A stretch of DNA of 64,000 bases from Prauserella salsuginis. Lineage in GTDB: Bacteria > Actinomycetota > Actinomycetes > Mycobacteriales > Pseudonocardiaceae. Location: NCBI RefSeq assembly GCF_024648885.1, contig NZ_JANBBF010000014.1:62001-126000 (forward strand), in the 5' to 3' direction. The notes under the pieces were generated by a model. That model did not search any database, was not told where the DNA came from, and was given only the letters and a program-made list of their open reading frames with translations. Of this stretch, positions 7,947-14,607 are shown one piece after another. Position 1 is the stretch's first letter, and every line of letters starts with the position of its first letter. The position numbers and the translations under genes were made by a program.

Positions 7947-8411
7947 CTACTCGTGATCGGCTGCTGTCGCCAGCACCATGTGCAGCAAGGGGTACGGCAG
8001 TCCCTCGCCGTCCACCGGACTCCTGCCCGTCACTTCGAATCCGGCGCGCTGATAGAAGCCCACCGCCTGTTCGTTCTGCTCATTGACGTCAACCGCCGTC
8101 GCGCCGTCTGCGACGAGCACGTGCTTCAGCAGCTTCGTGCCGATGCCGCCGCCGCGATGGTCGGCGTCGACGAACAGCATCTCCAGCTTGCCGTCCGCCG
8201 TCCCCGCGAAGCCGATCGGAGTTCCGCGACGTTCCGCGACAGTGATGCTCACCTGTGGAAGGTAGTCGGTCGCAAGGCGTGCCTCGATCGCTGCCCGGTG
8301 TTCCGCAGCTAGAAAACCGTGGGTGGCATCAACAGCAGTACGCCACACCTTCACAAGCTGCGGATACTCCCCCACGCCCTTCGTGTCTCGGAGCACGACG
8401 TCGTCGCTCAT
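7947..8411 (-). CDS. yjaB: GNAT N-acetyltransferase, YjaB-like
   Basis: 154 residues from ATG 8411; the frame extends upstream, but that part lacks family similarity. The sequence matches E. coli YjaB along its length as I remember it: VWRTAVDATHGFLAAEH near the N-terminus, the acetyl-CoA loop DADHRGGGIGTKLLKH (R-G-G-G-I-G-T), VNEQNEQAVGFYQRAGFEV, and the ending GLPYPLLHMVL. GNAT enzymes transfer an acetyl group from acetyl-CoA to an amine; the YjaB substrate is not settled. Confidence 0.9.
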   Translation of the reverse strand: MSDDVVLRDTKGVGEYPQLVKVWRTAVDATHGFLAAEHRAAIEARLATDYLPQVSITVAERRGTPIGFAGTADGKLEMLFVDADHRGGGIGTKLLKHVLVADGATAVDVNEQNEQAVGFYQRAGFEVTGRSPVDGEGLPYPLLHMVLATAADHE

Positions 8412-8593
8412 GAGAACGATCGTACGCAGCTCGGGAGTCCACGGTCGCGCACATTTCTGCCACTCACGGCTGACACTGAGCAGCGAACACTCAGCAGATC
8501 GAACAGCACCGAAGATCGAACGGCGCCCAGCCACCCGTGGCCGCGGACTCGCCACACGTGGGGCTATGTCCTGCGTACCCGGCCTGTTGCGGA

Positions 8594-9391
8594 TCATCCC
8601 GTCACGGCCACGGCCGTCGCTGCTACCACGAGCAACGCGAGGTAGGCCCAGCTGTGTACCGCATCCGGGATCCTCGGCGGCCGCCTTCGCAGCAGGACGA
8701 TGACCGGGATCGCGCCGGCTAGCAGGGCAAGCGCCGAGACGACGTCGACCGTCCCGACCAGTCCAGGGGCCGAGGCGACGGCGCTCCCGAACGCGGACGC
8801 CACGAGCATCGCCGGTACCGCGATCGCAACGGTCAACGGGTTCGCGAGCGAGGTCGCCACGCTCATGTCCATTCCGGACCGGCGCATCATCGGGACGGTC
8901 ATCACGCTCCCGCCGACGCCGAGAAACGACGCGATTCCACCGATCGGTATGCCCCAGCCATCGGGTAGCGGACGGCCGCTGGGAGTCTTCGGCCGTCGCT
9001 CCGCCCCACGCCAGGACAGGAATCCCGGGCGGAGCAGCAGGTCGACGACGGTGATGCCGATGTAGGCCACGAATCCCCAGCGCGGGACGACGTCCGGCAC
9101 GAACAGCGCTCCGACCCCGCCTACCGCTCCGCCGAGGGCGAGCAGAACGAACAGCGACCGCCGCCCGCGGAGATGGGCGAGGACGCTCCGCCTCGTCGCC
9201 GAGGTCGCGACGACCGCGTTGACGAGCATGACCAGCGCCGACGTCGCAATCGCGATGCGTAACGCGTCCGGCCCCCGCGCTGCGTCGACGAACAGGATGA
9301 TCGGGACGGTGACGAAGCCTCCCCCGAAGCCGAACAGGACCGTTGTCACTCCGACGGCCGCGCCCACGAGGAACAGAACCAGTATTGACAC
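8594..9391 (-). CDS. sulfite exporter TauE/SafE family protein
   Basis: 265 residues from GTG 9391. Two similar halves, each beginning with a Gly-rich entry motif (FGFGGGFVTVP and SFLGVGGSVMTVPMM), and about eight membrane helices: the TauE/SafE (DUF81) pattern. These inner-membrane carriers export sulfur-containing or organic anions, or take up substrates. The gene is divergent from an AraC-type regulator 84 bases away, a pairing often seen for TauE-family exporters, so expression is probably controlled by that regulator. Confidence 0.88.
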   Translation of the reverse strand: MSILVLFLVGAAVGVTTVLFGFGGGFVTVPIILFVDAARGPDALRIAIATSALVMLVNAVVATSATRRSVLAHLRGRRSLFVLLALGGAVGGVGALFVPDVVPRWGFVAYIGITVVDLLLRPGFLSWRGAERRPKTPSGRPLPDGWGIPIGGIASFLGVGGSVMTVPMMRRSGMDMSVATSLANPLTVAIAVPAMLVASAFGSAVASAPGLVGTVDVVSALALLAGAIPVIVLLRRRPPRIPDAVHSWAYLALLVVAATAVAVTG

Positions 9392-9424
9392 GCTCCCATC
9401 CGACCGCGCGCCTACGCAGGCGAG

Positions 9425-9434
9425 CAATCGATTG
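9425..9434. promoter_or_regulatory. palindrome between the TauE and AraC genes
   Basis: CAATCGATTG is a perfect 10-bp palindrome in the 84-base divergent intergenic region. A TAGGGT box at 9464-9469 lies 6 bases before the GTG of the AraC gene, as expected for a leaderless message. The palindrome could serve as the shared operator. Confidence 0.3.
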
Positions 9435-9475
9435 TTGATCGAGAAGTTTCGCGTTCTCGCCACTAGGGTGGTGTC

Positions 9476-10276
9476 GTGCACAACATCTGCCTCGACGATG
9501 TCGATCACCTGCCGATCGACGTGCTCCCGATCGGGACGGACTACCCGCCTGCTCACCAGCTGCCCCGGCACACGCATCGCCGGGCGCAGCTGCTGTACGG
9601 AGCGAGCGGAGTGATGCAGGTCGAGACGGACGACGGGTCGTGGACGGTCCCCACCGACCGCGCTGTCCTCATCCCACCGGGCGTCGCGCACGAGGTGCTG
9701 ATGGATGAGGTGACGACATGGAGCATGTACATCGAGCCGGACGCCGTGCCGTGGTGGCCGACCCGCTGCATGGTCGCCGAGATCGGCCCCCTGCTGCGCG
9801 AGCTTCTACGCGCAGCGAACGAGTTCGCTCCGGACTACGACGTCGCGGGACGTGACGGCGCCGTCATCGACCTGGCGCTGCACGAGCTGCGCCGCCTCAC
9901 GCCGACGGCACTGGCGATCTCATTACCCCGCGACGAGGCGTTCCGCTCGCTGTGTCGCGGCTACCTCGCTTCCCCCGACCTGGCCGTGACCAACGAGACC
10001 TGGGCACAAGCCGCGAAGCAGAGCCCGCGGACGTTCGACCGCCACTTCCGCGCTCAGACCGGCAGCAGTCCCGCCGCGTGGCGAGCCCGCGCCCGTCTCC
10101 TCGCCGGCCTACGACAACTGCCTGCCTCGACCATCACCGACGTTGCTGCCCGGCTCGGATACGCCTCACCCGCGGCGTTCACCGCGGCATTCACACGCGC
10201 GTTCGGCGCACCACCGTCACGTTTCGTCCCACGAGCCGGCAGGGCCCCACAACCAGCACCCGTCGCCGACCTGTGA
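9476..10276 (+). CDS. AraC-family regulator with N-terminal cupin
   Basis: 266 residues. The N-terminal 95 residues form a cupin sensor (HQLPRHTHRRAQLLY, TDRAVLIPPGVAHEV). The C-terminal 100 residues form the double helix-turn-helix of AraC proteins (TNETWAQAAKQSPRTFDRHFRAQTG..., then ITDVAARLGYASPAAFTAAFTRAFGAPPSRF). It is divergent from the TauE-type exporter, the arrangement of NimR-NimT-like pairs, so it probably activates or represses that exporter on binding a small ligand. Confidence 0.88.
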   Translation: MHNICLDDVDHLPIDVLPIGTDYPPAHQLPRHTHRRAQLLYGASGVMQVETDDGSWTVPTDRAVLIPPGVAHEVLMDEVTTWSMYIEPDAVPWWPTRCMVAEIGPLLRELLRAANEFAPDYDVAGRDGAVIDLALHELRRLTPTALAISLPRDEAFRSLCRGYLASPDLAVTNETWAQAAKQSPRTFDRHFRAQTGSSPAAWRARARLLAGLRQLPASTITDVAARLGYASPAAFTAAFTRAFGAPPSRFVPRAGRAPQPAPVADL

Positions 10277-10309
10277 GGGGCCGGGACGACAACCGCGTCG
10301 GGTGCTGGT
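10252..10309. terminator. inverted repeat across the end of the AraC gene
   Basis: ACCAGCACCCG (10252-10262) and CGGGTGCTGGT (10299-10309) are perfect 11-bp complements separated by 36 bases that contain the AraC stop codon. There is no U-tract. It may end transcription or be a scar of the adjacent island boundary. Confidence 0.4.
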
Positions 10310-10316
10310 CCAGACA

Positions 10317-10330
10317 TTGAAGCGGAACTC
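10317..10330. repeat. partial third copy of the ychF 3'-end sequence
   Basis: TTGAAGCGGAACTC matches 14 contiguous bases of the ychF 3' end (13419-13432). On the minus strand it reads V-E-F-R-F-N-V, like the end of YchF, although the stop codon is replaced. It may be a remnant attachment site that marks the outer edge of the island. Confidence 0.5.
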
Positions 10331-10363
10331 CACCCACGTGCCCACGCGTAGGGACATCCAGGC

Positions 10364-10548
10364 TCAATAGTGGAAGCGGCCTGCAGGATCACCAGGTCTT
10401 CGCCGTCGACGGGGCATACCAGTCTGTGCGCGTCGGTGATGCGCCGCGACCACGATCCCTGCGCGCCATACTTGAGCTGCTCAGGCTTGCCGATCCCGGA
10501 GAACGACTCTTGGAGGCAGGCGTCGATGAGCTTGTTGATGCACCCTGC
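10364..10548 (-). pseudogene. decayed YoeB/Txe-family toxin
   Basis: The minus-strand frame reads NKLIDACLQESFSGIGKPEQ, a tail with WSRRITDAHRLV, and DGEDLVILQA, which is the core of YoeB/Txe mRNA interferases (family consensus L-I-x-x-I-x-x-x-P-F-x-G-x-G-K-P-E-x-L-K ... W-S-R-R-I-x-x-x-H-R-L-V-Y ... L-Q-A-R-Y-H-Y). The first 20 to 25 residues are missing, and an in-frame TGA lies at 10549-10551. Near the end one base appears to be lost: adding one C after CTGCAGGCC restores ARFHY-stop at 10364-10366, the family C-terminus. No matching antitoxin is recognisable upstream. Confidence 0.75.
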
Positions 10549-10731
10549 TCAACATGATGAGCCACACAGCGCGGGGCGATCAGATCATCGCCGAGAATCC
10601 GACCTCAACCACGTTCCGTAACCGATCAACCTCTGACGCGAGAGCCGCGCCCAACACCGCATGGTCATCGCCCAGAGCGAATCGCGGATCCGACGCGGTC
10701 TTCCCTCCATGTCGAGCGCTGGAACATCGCC

Positions 10732-11049
10732 TCACTCCGGGGGCCGTGTGCCGAGGCCCCTTCGGGCGCGCTCCTTTCGCCTCACCCGGATCTCCACGAC
10801 GACGAGAGACACATGGAACCACGCGATGAGCCCGCACACGACGGCAAAGATCCAGAACACGAGCATCAGCCGGGCGGCGTCCCCCATGTCGAGCACCGCG
10901 ATCGACATCACGATGCAGCCAACCGCGCCGAGCGCCGCCCCGAGCGCCCACAGCACGCCCCAACCCAGGCTGATTCCCCAGGTCCGCGCCTCCGGGCCGA
11001 CACCCTGTGGATCCGCGTTCCGCGTGCGCCGCTTACCGCGTTGTGACAT
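10732..11049 (-). CDS. small two-helix membrane protein
   Basis: 105 residues. A charged N-terminus (SQRGKRRTRN) is followed by two hydrophobic helices at about residues 28-52 and 60-85 and a basic tail (RVRRKERARRGLG). Nothing identifies a function. It lies between the partial and the full copy of the ychF-end repeat, so it may belong to an older insertion. Confidence 0.55.
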   Translation of the reverse strand: MSQRGKRRTRNADPQGVGPEARTWGISLGWGVLWALGAALGAVGCIVMSIAVLDMGDAARLMLVFWIFAVVCGLIAWFHVSLVVVEIRVRRKERARRGLGTRPPE

Positions 11050-11202
11050 TCGGGAACTCCTCCGGGCCGCCCTCAGCCGTCCCAGTTCCCGACTGCCCGG
11101 CGCATGACGTGAACCAGCGGGTCGACACGACCCTGAGCTCGGCTCGCCAGCACTCTACGTGCAGACGGGACCGCCCCGCCCCAGACGTCAGCCCGGCATT
11201 CC

Positions 11203-11221
11203 TCACACGTTGAAGCGGAAC
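11203..11221. repeat. candidate attachment site, distal copy (ychF 3' end)
   Basis: TCACACGTTGAAGCGGAAC is identical to 13412-13430, where it is the last five codons, stop codon and one extra base of ychF. In this copy it is not attached to a ychF gene. The two copies face the same way and bracket 2.2 kb. GTCAGCAC occurs just inside this copy (11271) and again near the other end (13271). Confidence 0.7.
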
Positions 11222-11326
11222 GTCTGATGCCATGCTGTGACCTGCATATACGCCCTGTTGATCTAGCAAAGTCAGCACGGGTCAGCTCACCACTGGGCGC
11301 CCTTGCCCGATGCCCGGTATCGAAGC

Positions 11327-11467
11327 GTGCCACAGCTCAACATCTTCGGCCTACGCCTGTCGTACGGTCGCGAAGCGGTCTGCTGGTTCACGATGTCCGA
11401 AGCCTTCAAGGTCTGGGGCAGGTACGACGCAGCGCTCGGCGAGCTATATATCTACCGCCAGTGGTAG
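11327..11467 (+). CDS. small ORF in the island
   Basis: 46 residues from GTG 11327 (VPQLNIFGLRLSYGREAV then CWFTMSEAFKVWGRYDAALG and an end in YIYRQW). The amino-acid composition looks like a real folded peptide rather than a shadow frame, but there is no clear ribosome site. The frame is open back to 11267. It may be a fragment of a larger lost gene. Not recognised. Confidence 0.3.
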   Translation: MPQLNIFGLRLSYGREAVCWFTMSEAFKVWGRYDAALGELYIYRQW

Positions 11468-11560
11468 TCATCCGGACCACGGCCTTCTTGACATCCGTGG
11501 TCCTCACCAGTCCCCGAGCTGGCCCTGGGCTGACTGACGCCGTCCCAGGCGGGCAACCTA

Positions 11561-11586
11561 CGGCACCGGGCCGCAAGGCCCCGCCG
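11561..11586 (-). terminator. candidate terminator after the DUF3558 gene
   Basis: A hairpin with GGGCC-GCAA-GGCCC at its core, extended by further CGG/CCG pairs, lies about 7 bases past the stop codon of the minus-strand lipoprotein gene. It has no U-tract, as is usual in these genomes. Confidence 0.45.
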
Positions 11587-11592
11587 TTCGGA

Positions 11593-12231
11593 TTAGCCGT
11601 TCGCCTTCAGGTTGCTCACAACCCAGCTAGCGACCTCCTGAACGGGTTTGCACGGGTCCTTGCCCTCCCGCTCCGCGTCCGTCCCCAACGTGCCGGTAAC
11701 CGATACGGCGTATTCGTTGGCGATACCGACCACGGCGGTACACATCGGGGCTTCGGCGCGCGACTTGTACGTCACTGCCGGGTACTCCTCCACGGGTGCA
11801 ACTTCGTTGAACACCTCGGATTGCGGCTTGGCGTTGGCATACGTCGAGCTGAGTCCCTCGCCGGTCTCCGTCAGAAAGCCGACGATAAACGAGGATTGAG
11901 CGGACAAGTGAGTCCATCGGCATGACGTGCCGAGCTCTTCCTTATCAGTGCGCTTGCCCGGCTCTGCGCCCTCTCCGAGAGCGGTCGTGACCTGCTCTCG
12001 CGTCAGCGTGTCGCACGGGTCGCCGGAAACAGCCGATTCCGGCAGCGGGTTGTCTACGGCAGGCGCCCCACTGTGCGGCAGGTCCGATGTTGCTTCACTG
12101 CTAGCGGGTGCCGACGACGGGACCGAAGGCGCAGGGGAGCCCTGCGGTTCGGCCTGCCCATCCTCCCCAGAACATGCGGAAGCCAGCACCGCCAGCGAAC
12201 CGACCGCCAGCGTGGCAAGTGCACGCTTCAA
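11593..12231 (-). CDS. DUF3558 domain lipoprotein
   Basis: 212 residues from TTG 12231. The N-terminus is a lipoprotein signal (LKRALATLAVGSLAVLASAC, lipobox L-A-S-A-C). A Ser/Pro-rich linker and a DUF3558 domain starting DPCDTLTREQVTTALG follow, with Cys residues before W and in PMC and PCK. The TTG overlaps the TGA of the upstream gene as TTGA, so the pair is translationally coupled. DUF3558 lipoproteins are abundant in Pseudonocardiaceae and Mycobacterium, are anchored outside the membrane, and have no defined activity. It lies inside the putative element and is the main cargo. Confidence 0.85.
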   Translation of the reverse strand: MKRALATLAVGSLAVLASACSGEDGQAEPQGSPAPSVPSSAPASSEATSDLPHSGAPAVDNPLPESAVSGDPCDTLTREQVTTALGEGAEPGKRTDKEELGTSCRWTHLSAQSSFIVGFLTETGEGLSSTYANAKPQSEVFNEVAPVEEYPAVTYKSRAEAPMCTAVVGIANEYAVSVTGTLGTDAEREGKDPCKPVQEVASWVVSNLKANG

Positions 12232-12701
12232 TTGAAGAGTCCTCCTCCATCGTCTCCACCGGACTTCTTCACGTCCTTGCCCGCCTGCTCGTCGGTCTCG
12301 TTGTAGACGTCGAGCGCCTTTTGTAGCTTGTCCGCAATGTCGCGGTAGCGCTTCCACAAGACATACTGGTGATCCGCCCCTATTCGGAACATCTCCACCG
12401 CGACGTCTTGGAAGTGCCGACTTGCTGTGTCTTCAGCAGGCGGTTGGGCGTTACGCAGGCGCTCAGAGTCTTCGACCGCTTGCCTCACTCGGTCGGCGGC
12501 CCATTTGGCCTTCCGAACCATGCCCTCAGCGGTCTCGGGGTCCATCATGAAGCCACCGGCGATCGGCCCGGACGTGACTGCACCCATTGCCCAGCCGCCC
12601 TGAGTCGCGATGCCCTTATCGCCCTTGATCGCGAAGGCTGCCTGGTCCCAGAAACTGTCACCCTCGGTACCCGATCCAGACGCGCTCACGTCGTCTGCCA
12701 T
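12228..12701 (-). CDS. ESX/WXG-like helical protein paired with DUF3558
   Basis: 157 residues, mostly helical after residue 55 (ETAEGMVRKAKWAADRVRQA... and a long segment ending in ADKLQKALDVYNETD). A Gly-rich middle (GGWAMGAVTSGPIAGGFMM) and a Gly/Asp tail suggest a secreted or surface-targeted partner. Genes of this kind often precede DUF3558 lipoproteins in Pseudonocardiaceae and may be type VII secretion substrates, but a classical W-x-G motif is not present. GGGGAG lies 11 bases before ATG 12701. Confidence 0.6.
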   Translation of the reverse strand: MADDVSASGSGTEGDSFWDQAAFAIKGDKGIATQGGWAMGAVTSGPIAGGFMMDPETAEGMVRKAKWAADRVRQAVEDSERLRNAQPPAEDTASRHFQDVAVEMFRIGADHQYVLWKRYRDIADKLQKALDVYNETDEQAGKDVKKSGGDDGGGLFN

Positions 12702-12856
12702 GCCCAGCGCTCCCCATCACTTCATAGGCCAACGGAAGCCTAGCGTAACGGCCCGCTGACTCACCGGGGCAACTTCCGACAGTCTCCTGCGGTCGGGGCA
12801 GTGTGCCGTCAACCACAAGCGGGTATTCCGCTTCCTATGAGGTGAGGTGAGTACTC

Positions 12857-13192
12857 ATGCCCTTCGGGTTCAATCTGCCGGGTCCGTTCACCTGGCATCG
12901 ACAGGACAAGTCCGGCAAGAAGTTGCTACATCAACAGCAGCAACAGGAAGCCGTTGACATGCTCCAGCGGGCCGCGGAGAGGAGCTTCCACAAGGATTTG
13001 ATCAAGTACCTCGGCGAAGCGAAGGGTACTGAGGCAATCTTCGAGTTGAACCGCTTGAAGGGCGTTTCTGACGTCCTTTACAGCCGCCTAGAGAAGGACC
13101 TGCGCGCCCGAGTGAAGAGGGTCAGGACAGACGATAGGGCCGCCAGAGCTGAGGCCAGAGCGAAAGCCAAGGAAGCTAAGAAGGCAAACTAG
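12857..13192 (+). CDS. small charged helical protein in the island
   Basis: 111 residues, Gln/Lys/Arg/Ala-rich, with a predicted long helix (KKLLHQQQQQEAVDMLQRA...) and a Lys/Ala tail (RAEARAKAKEAKKAN). GAGGTGAG lies 5 to 12 bases before the ATG. Codon use is less GC-rich than in the flanking core genes, consistent with transfer. No domain recognised; a nucleic-acid-binding or structural role would be a guess. Confidence 0.6.
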   Translation: MPFGFNLPGPFTWHRQDKSGKKLLHQQQQQEAVDMLQRAAERSFHKDLIKYLGEAKGTEAIFELNRLKGVSDVLYSRLEKDLRARVKRVRTDDRAARAEARAKAKEAKKAN

Positions 13193-13224
13193 TCGCCGAC
13201 CGTCCCGACAGCGACTCTTCCCCG

Positions 13225-13256
13225 GAGGGCCCCGGCCTGCAAAGGCCAGGGCCTCT
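13225..13256 (+). terminator. hairpin terminator after the charged small protein
   Basis: GGCCCCGGCCT (13228-13238), loop GCAA, AGGCCAGGGCC (13243-13253): an 11-bp stem with one mismatch, located 35 bases after the stop codon. Confidence 0.65.
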
Positions 13257-13411
13257 CTACATCTCAGGAAGTCAGCACCAAATCAGCACATTCCCGAGAA
13301 CACTAGGGAGCACTTCATGCCACATCTGGGTATGTCATGCATAGGTATTAGTGCCTGACCTGCTCGTTTGATACCCGTGACCAGGGGCGATAATGGCACC
13401 ATTTGACCAGG

Positions 13412-13430
13412 TCACACGTTGAAGCGGAAC
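13412..13430. repeat. candidate attachment site, ychF-proximal copy
   Basis: TCACACGTTGAAGCGGAAC forms the end of ychF on the minus strand (F-R-F-N-V-stop plus one base). It is identical to 11203-11221 and partly to 10317-10330. Confidence 0.7.
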
Positions 13431-14494
13431 TCGACCACGTCGCCGTCGTGCATGACGTATTCCTTGCCCTCCATGCGGACCTTGCCCGCGGAGCGCGCGT
13501 CGGCCATGGAGCCCGCCGCCATGAGGTCGTCGTACGAGATGATCTCGGCCTTGATGAAGCCGCGCTCGAAGTCCGTGTGGATGACGCCCGCCGCCTGCGG
13601 CGCGGTGGCGCCCTGCGGAATCGTCCACGCGCGCGCCTCCTTCGGGCCCGCGGTGAGGTAGGTCTGCAGACCGAGCGTGTGGAACCCGGCACGGGCCAGC
13701 GCGTTCAACCCCGGCTCCTCCTGTCCGACCGATTCGAGCAGCTCCTGCACCGCCTCCTCGTCGTCCAGCTCGAGCAGCTCGGCCTCCACCTTCGCGTCCA
13801 GGAACACGGCGTCCGCGGGCGCGACCAGCTCGGTCAGCTCGGCACGCTTGGCCTCATCGGCGAGCACGCCCTCGTCGGCGTTGAACACGTACAGGAACGG
13901 CTTGATCGTCAGCAGGCTCAGCTCCCGCAGCAGCTCGACGTCGACCTCCTGCTGCGCGGCGAACAGCGTGCGGCCGGAGTCGAGGATCTCCTTGGCCTTC
14001 TTCGCGTTCTCGAGGGCCGGGCGCGCCTCCTTCTTGGTGCGCGCCTCCTTCTCCATCCGCGTCAACGCCTTCTCGAGCGTCTGCAGGTCGCCGAGGATGA
14101 GCTCGGTGTTGATCGTCTCGATGTCCGACAGCGGATCGATCGTGCCGTCGACGTGCGTGACGTCGGGGTCGTCGAACACGCGGATGACCTGGCAGATCGC
14201 GTTGGCCTCACGGATGTTGGCGAGGAACTTGTTGCCGAGCCCCGCCCCCTCGGAGGCGCCCTTGACGATGCCCGCGATGTCCACGAACGACACGGTCGCC
14301 GGGACGGTCTTCGCCGAGGCGAACATCTCGGCCAGCTTGTCCAGGCGCGAATCGGGCAGCGGCACGACACCGACATTGGGCTCGATCGTCGCGAACGGGT
14401 AGTTCGCCGCGAGCACGTCGTTCCGCGTCAGGGCGTTGAACAGGGTCGACTTGCCGACGTTGGGCAGGCCTACGATGCCGAGGGTCAAACTCAC
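13412..14494 (-). CDS. ychF: redox-regulated ATPase YchF
   Basis: 360 residues from GTG 14494, the usual length. The protein begins SLTLGIVGLPNVGKST (P-loop N-V-G-K-S-T), continues with FVDIAGIVKGASEG (switch II), a coiled-coil insertion, and the C-terminal TGS domain ending GDVVEFRFNV. YchF is a conserved Obg-family protein that prefers ATP, binds ribosomes and affects stress responses. The open frame extends 28 codons upstream, but those residues are not family sequence. The 3' end is the apparent insertion point of the neighbouring element, which restores the normal C-terminus. Confidence 0.97.
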   Translation of the reverse strand: MSLTLGIVGLPNVGKSTLFNALTRNDVLAANYPFATIEPNVGVVPLPDSRLDKLAEMFASAKTVPATVSFVDIAGIVKGASEGAGLGNKFLANIREANAICQVIRVFDDPDVTHVDGTIDPLSDIETINTELILGDLQTLEKALTRMEKEARTKKEARPALENAKKAKEILDSGRTLFAAQQEVDVELLRELSLLTIKPFLYVFNADEGVLADEAKRAELTELVAPADAVFLDAKVEAELLELDDEEAVQELLESVGQEEPGLNALARAGFHTLGLQTYLTAGPKEARAWTIPQGATAPQAAGVIHTDFERGFIKAEIISYDDLMAAGSMADARSAGKVRMEGKEYVMHDGDVVEFRFNV

Positions 14495-14607
14495 GGCTCG
14501 CAAGTGTACGTGCCGTCTGCCTGCCACTCGCGTCCCGTACCGACGCCCCGGCCGCCGTGTCCGATTTCCGCGAGTCACGGCGCTGACCTGGTGGCAGTAT
14601 CGACGGC

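Larger units (their letters stand above)
11203..13430. mobile_element. small integrated element at the 3' end of ychF, no integrase
   Basis: The segment is bounded by perfect 19-bp direct repeats of the ychF 3' end, as expected when site-specific recombination at a gene end restores the gene. It carries a 46-codon ORF, a DUF3558 lipoprotein, an ESX-like partner and a charged 111-residue protein. Codon use is visibly less GC-biased than in the surroundings. No recombinase gene is present, so it would need an integrase supplied in trans, or it is a deletion remnant. The right end (13260-13411) has the TCAGCAC pair 11 bp apart and two TGACCAGG copies 26 bp apart, which resemble recombinase arm sites. 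Confidence 0.6.

Noticed and set aside
13412-13430. Chance similarity as the explanation for the ychF-end repeats
   Set aside because: Nineteen identical bases in the same orientation, one copy exactly at a gene end, with a foreign-looking segment between, are hard to explain by chance in 64 kb.
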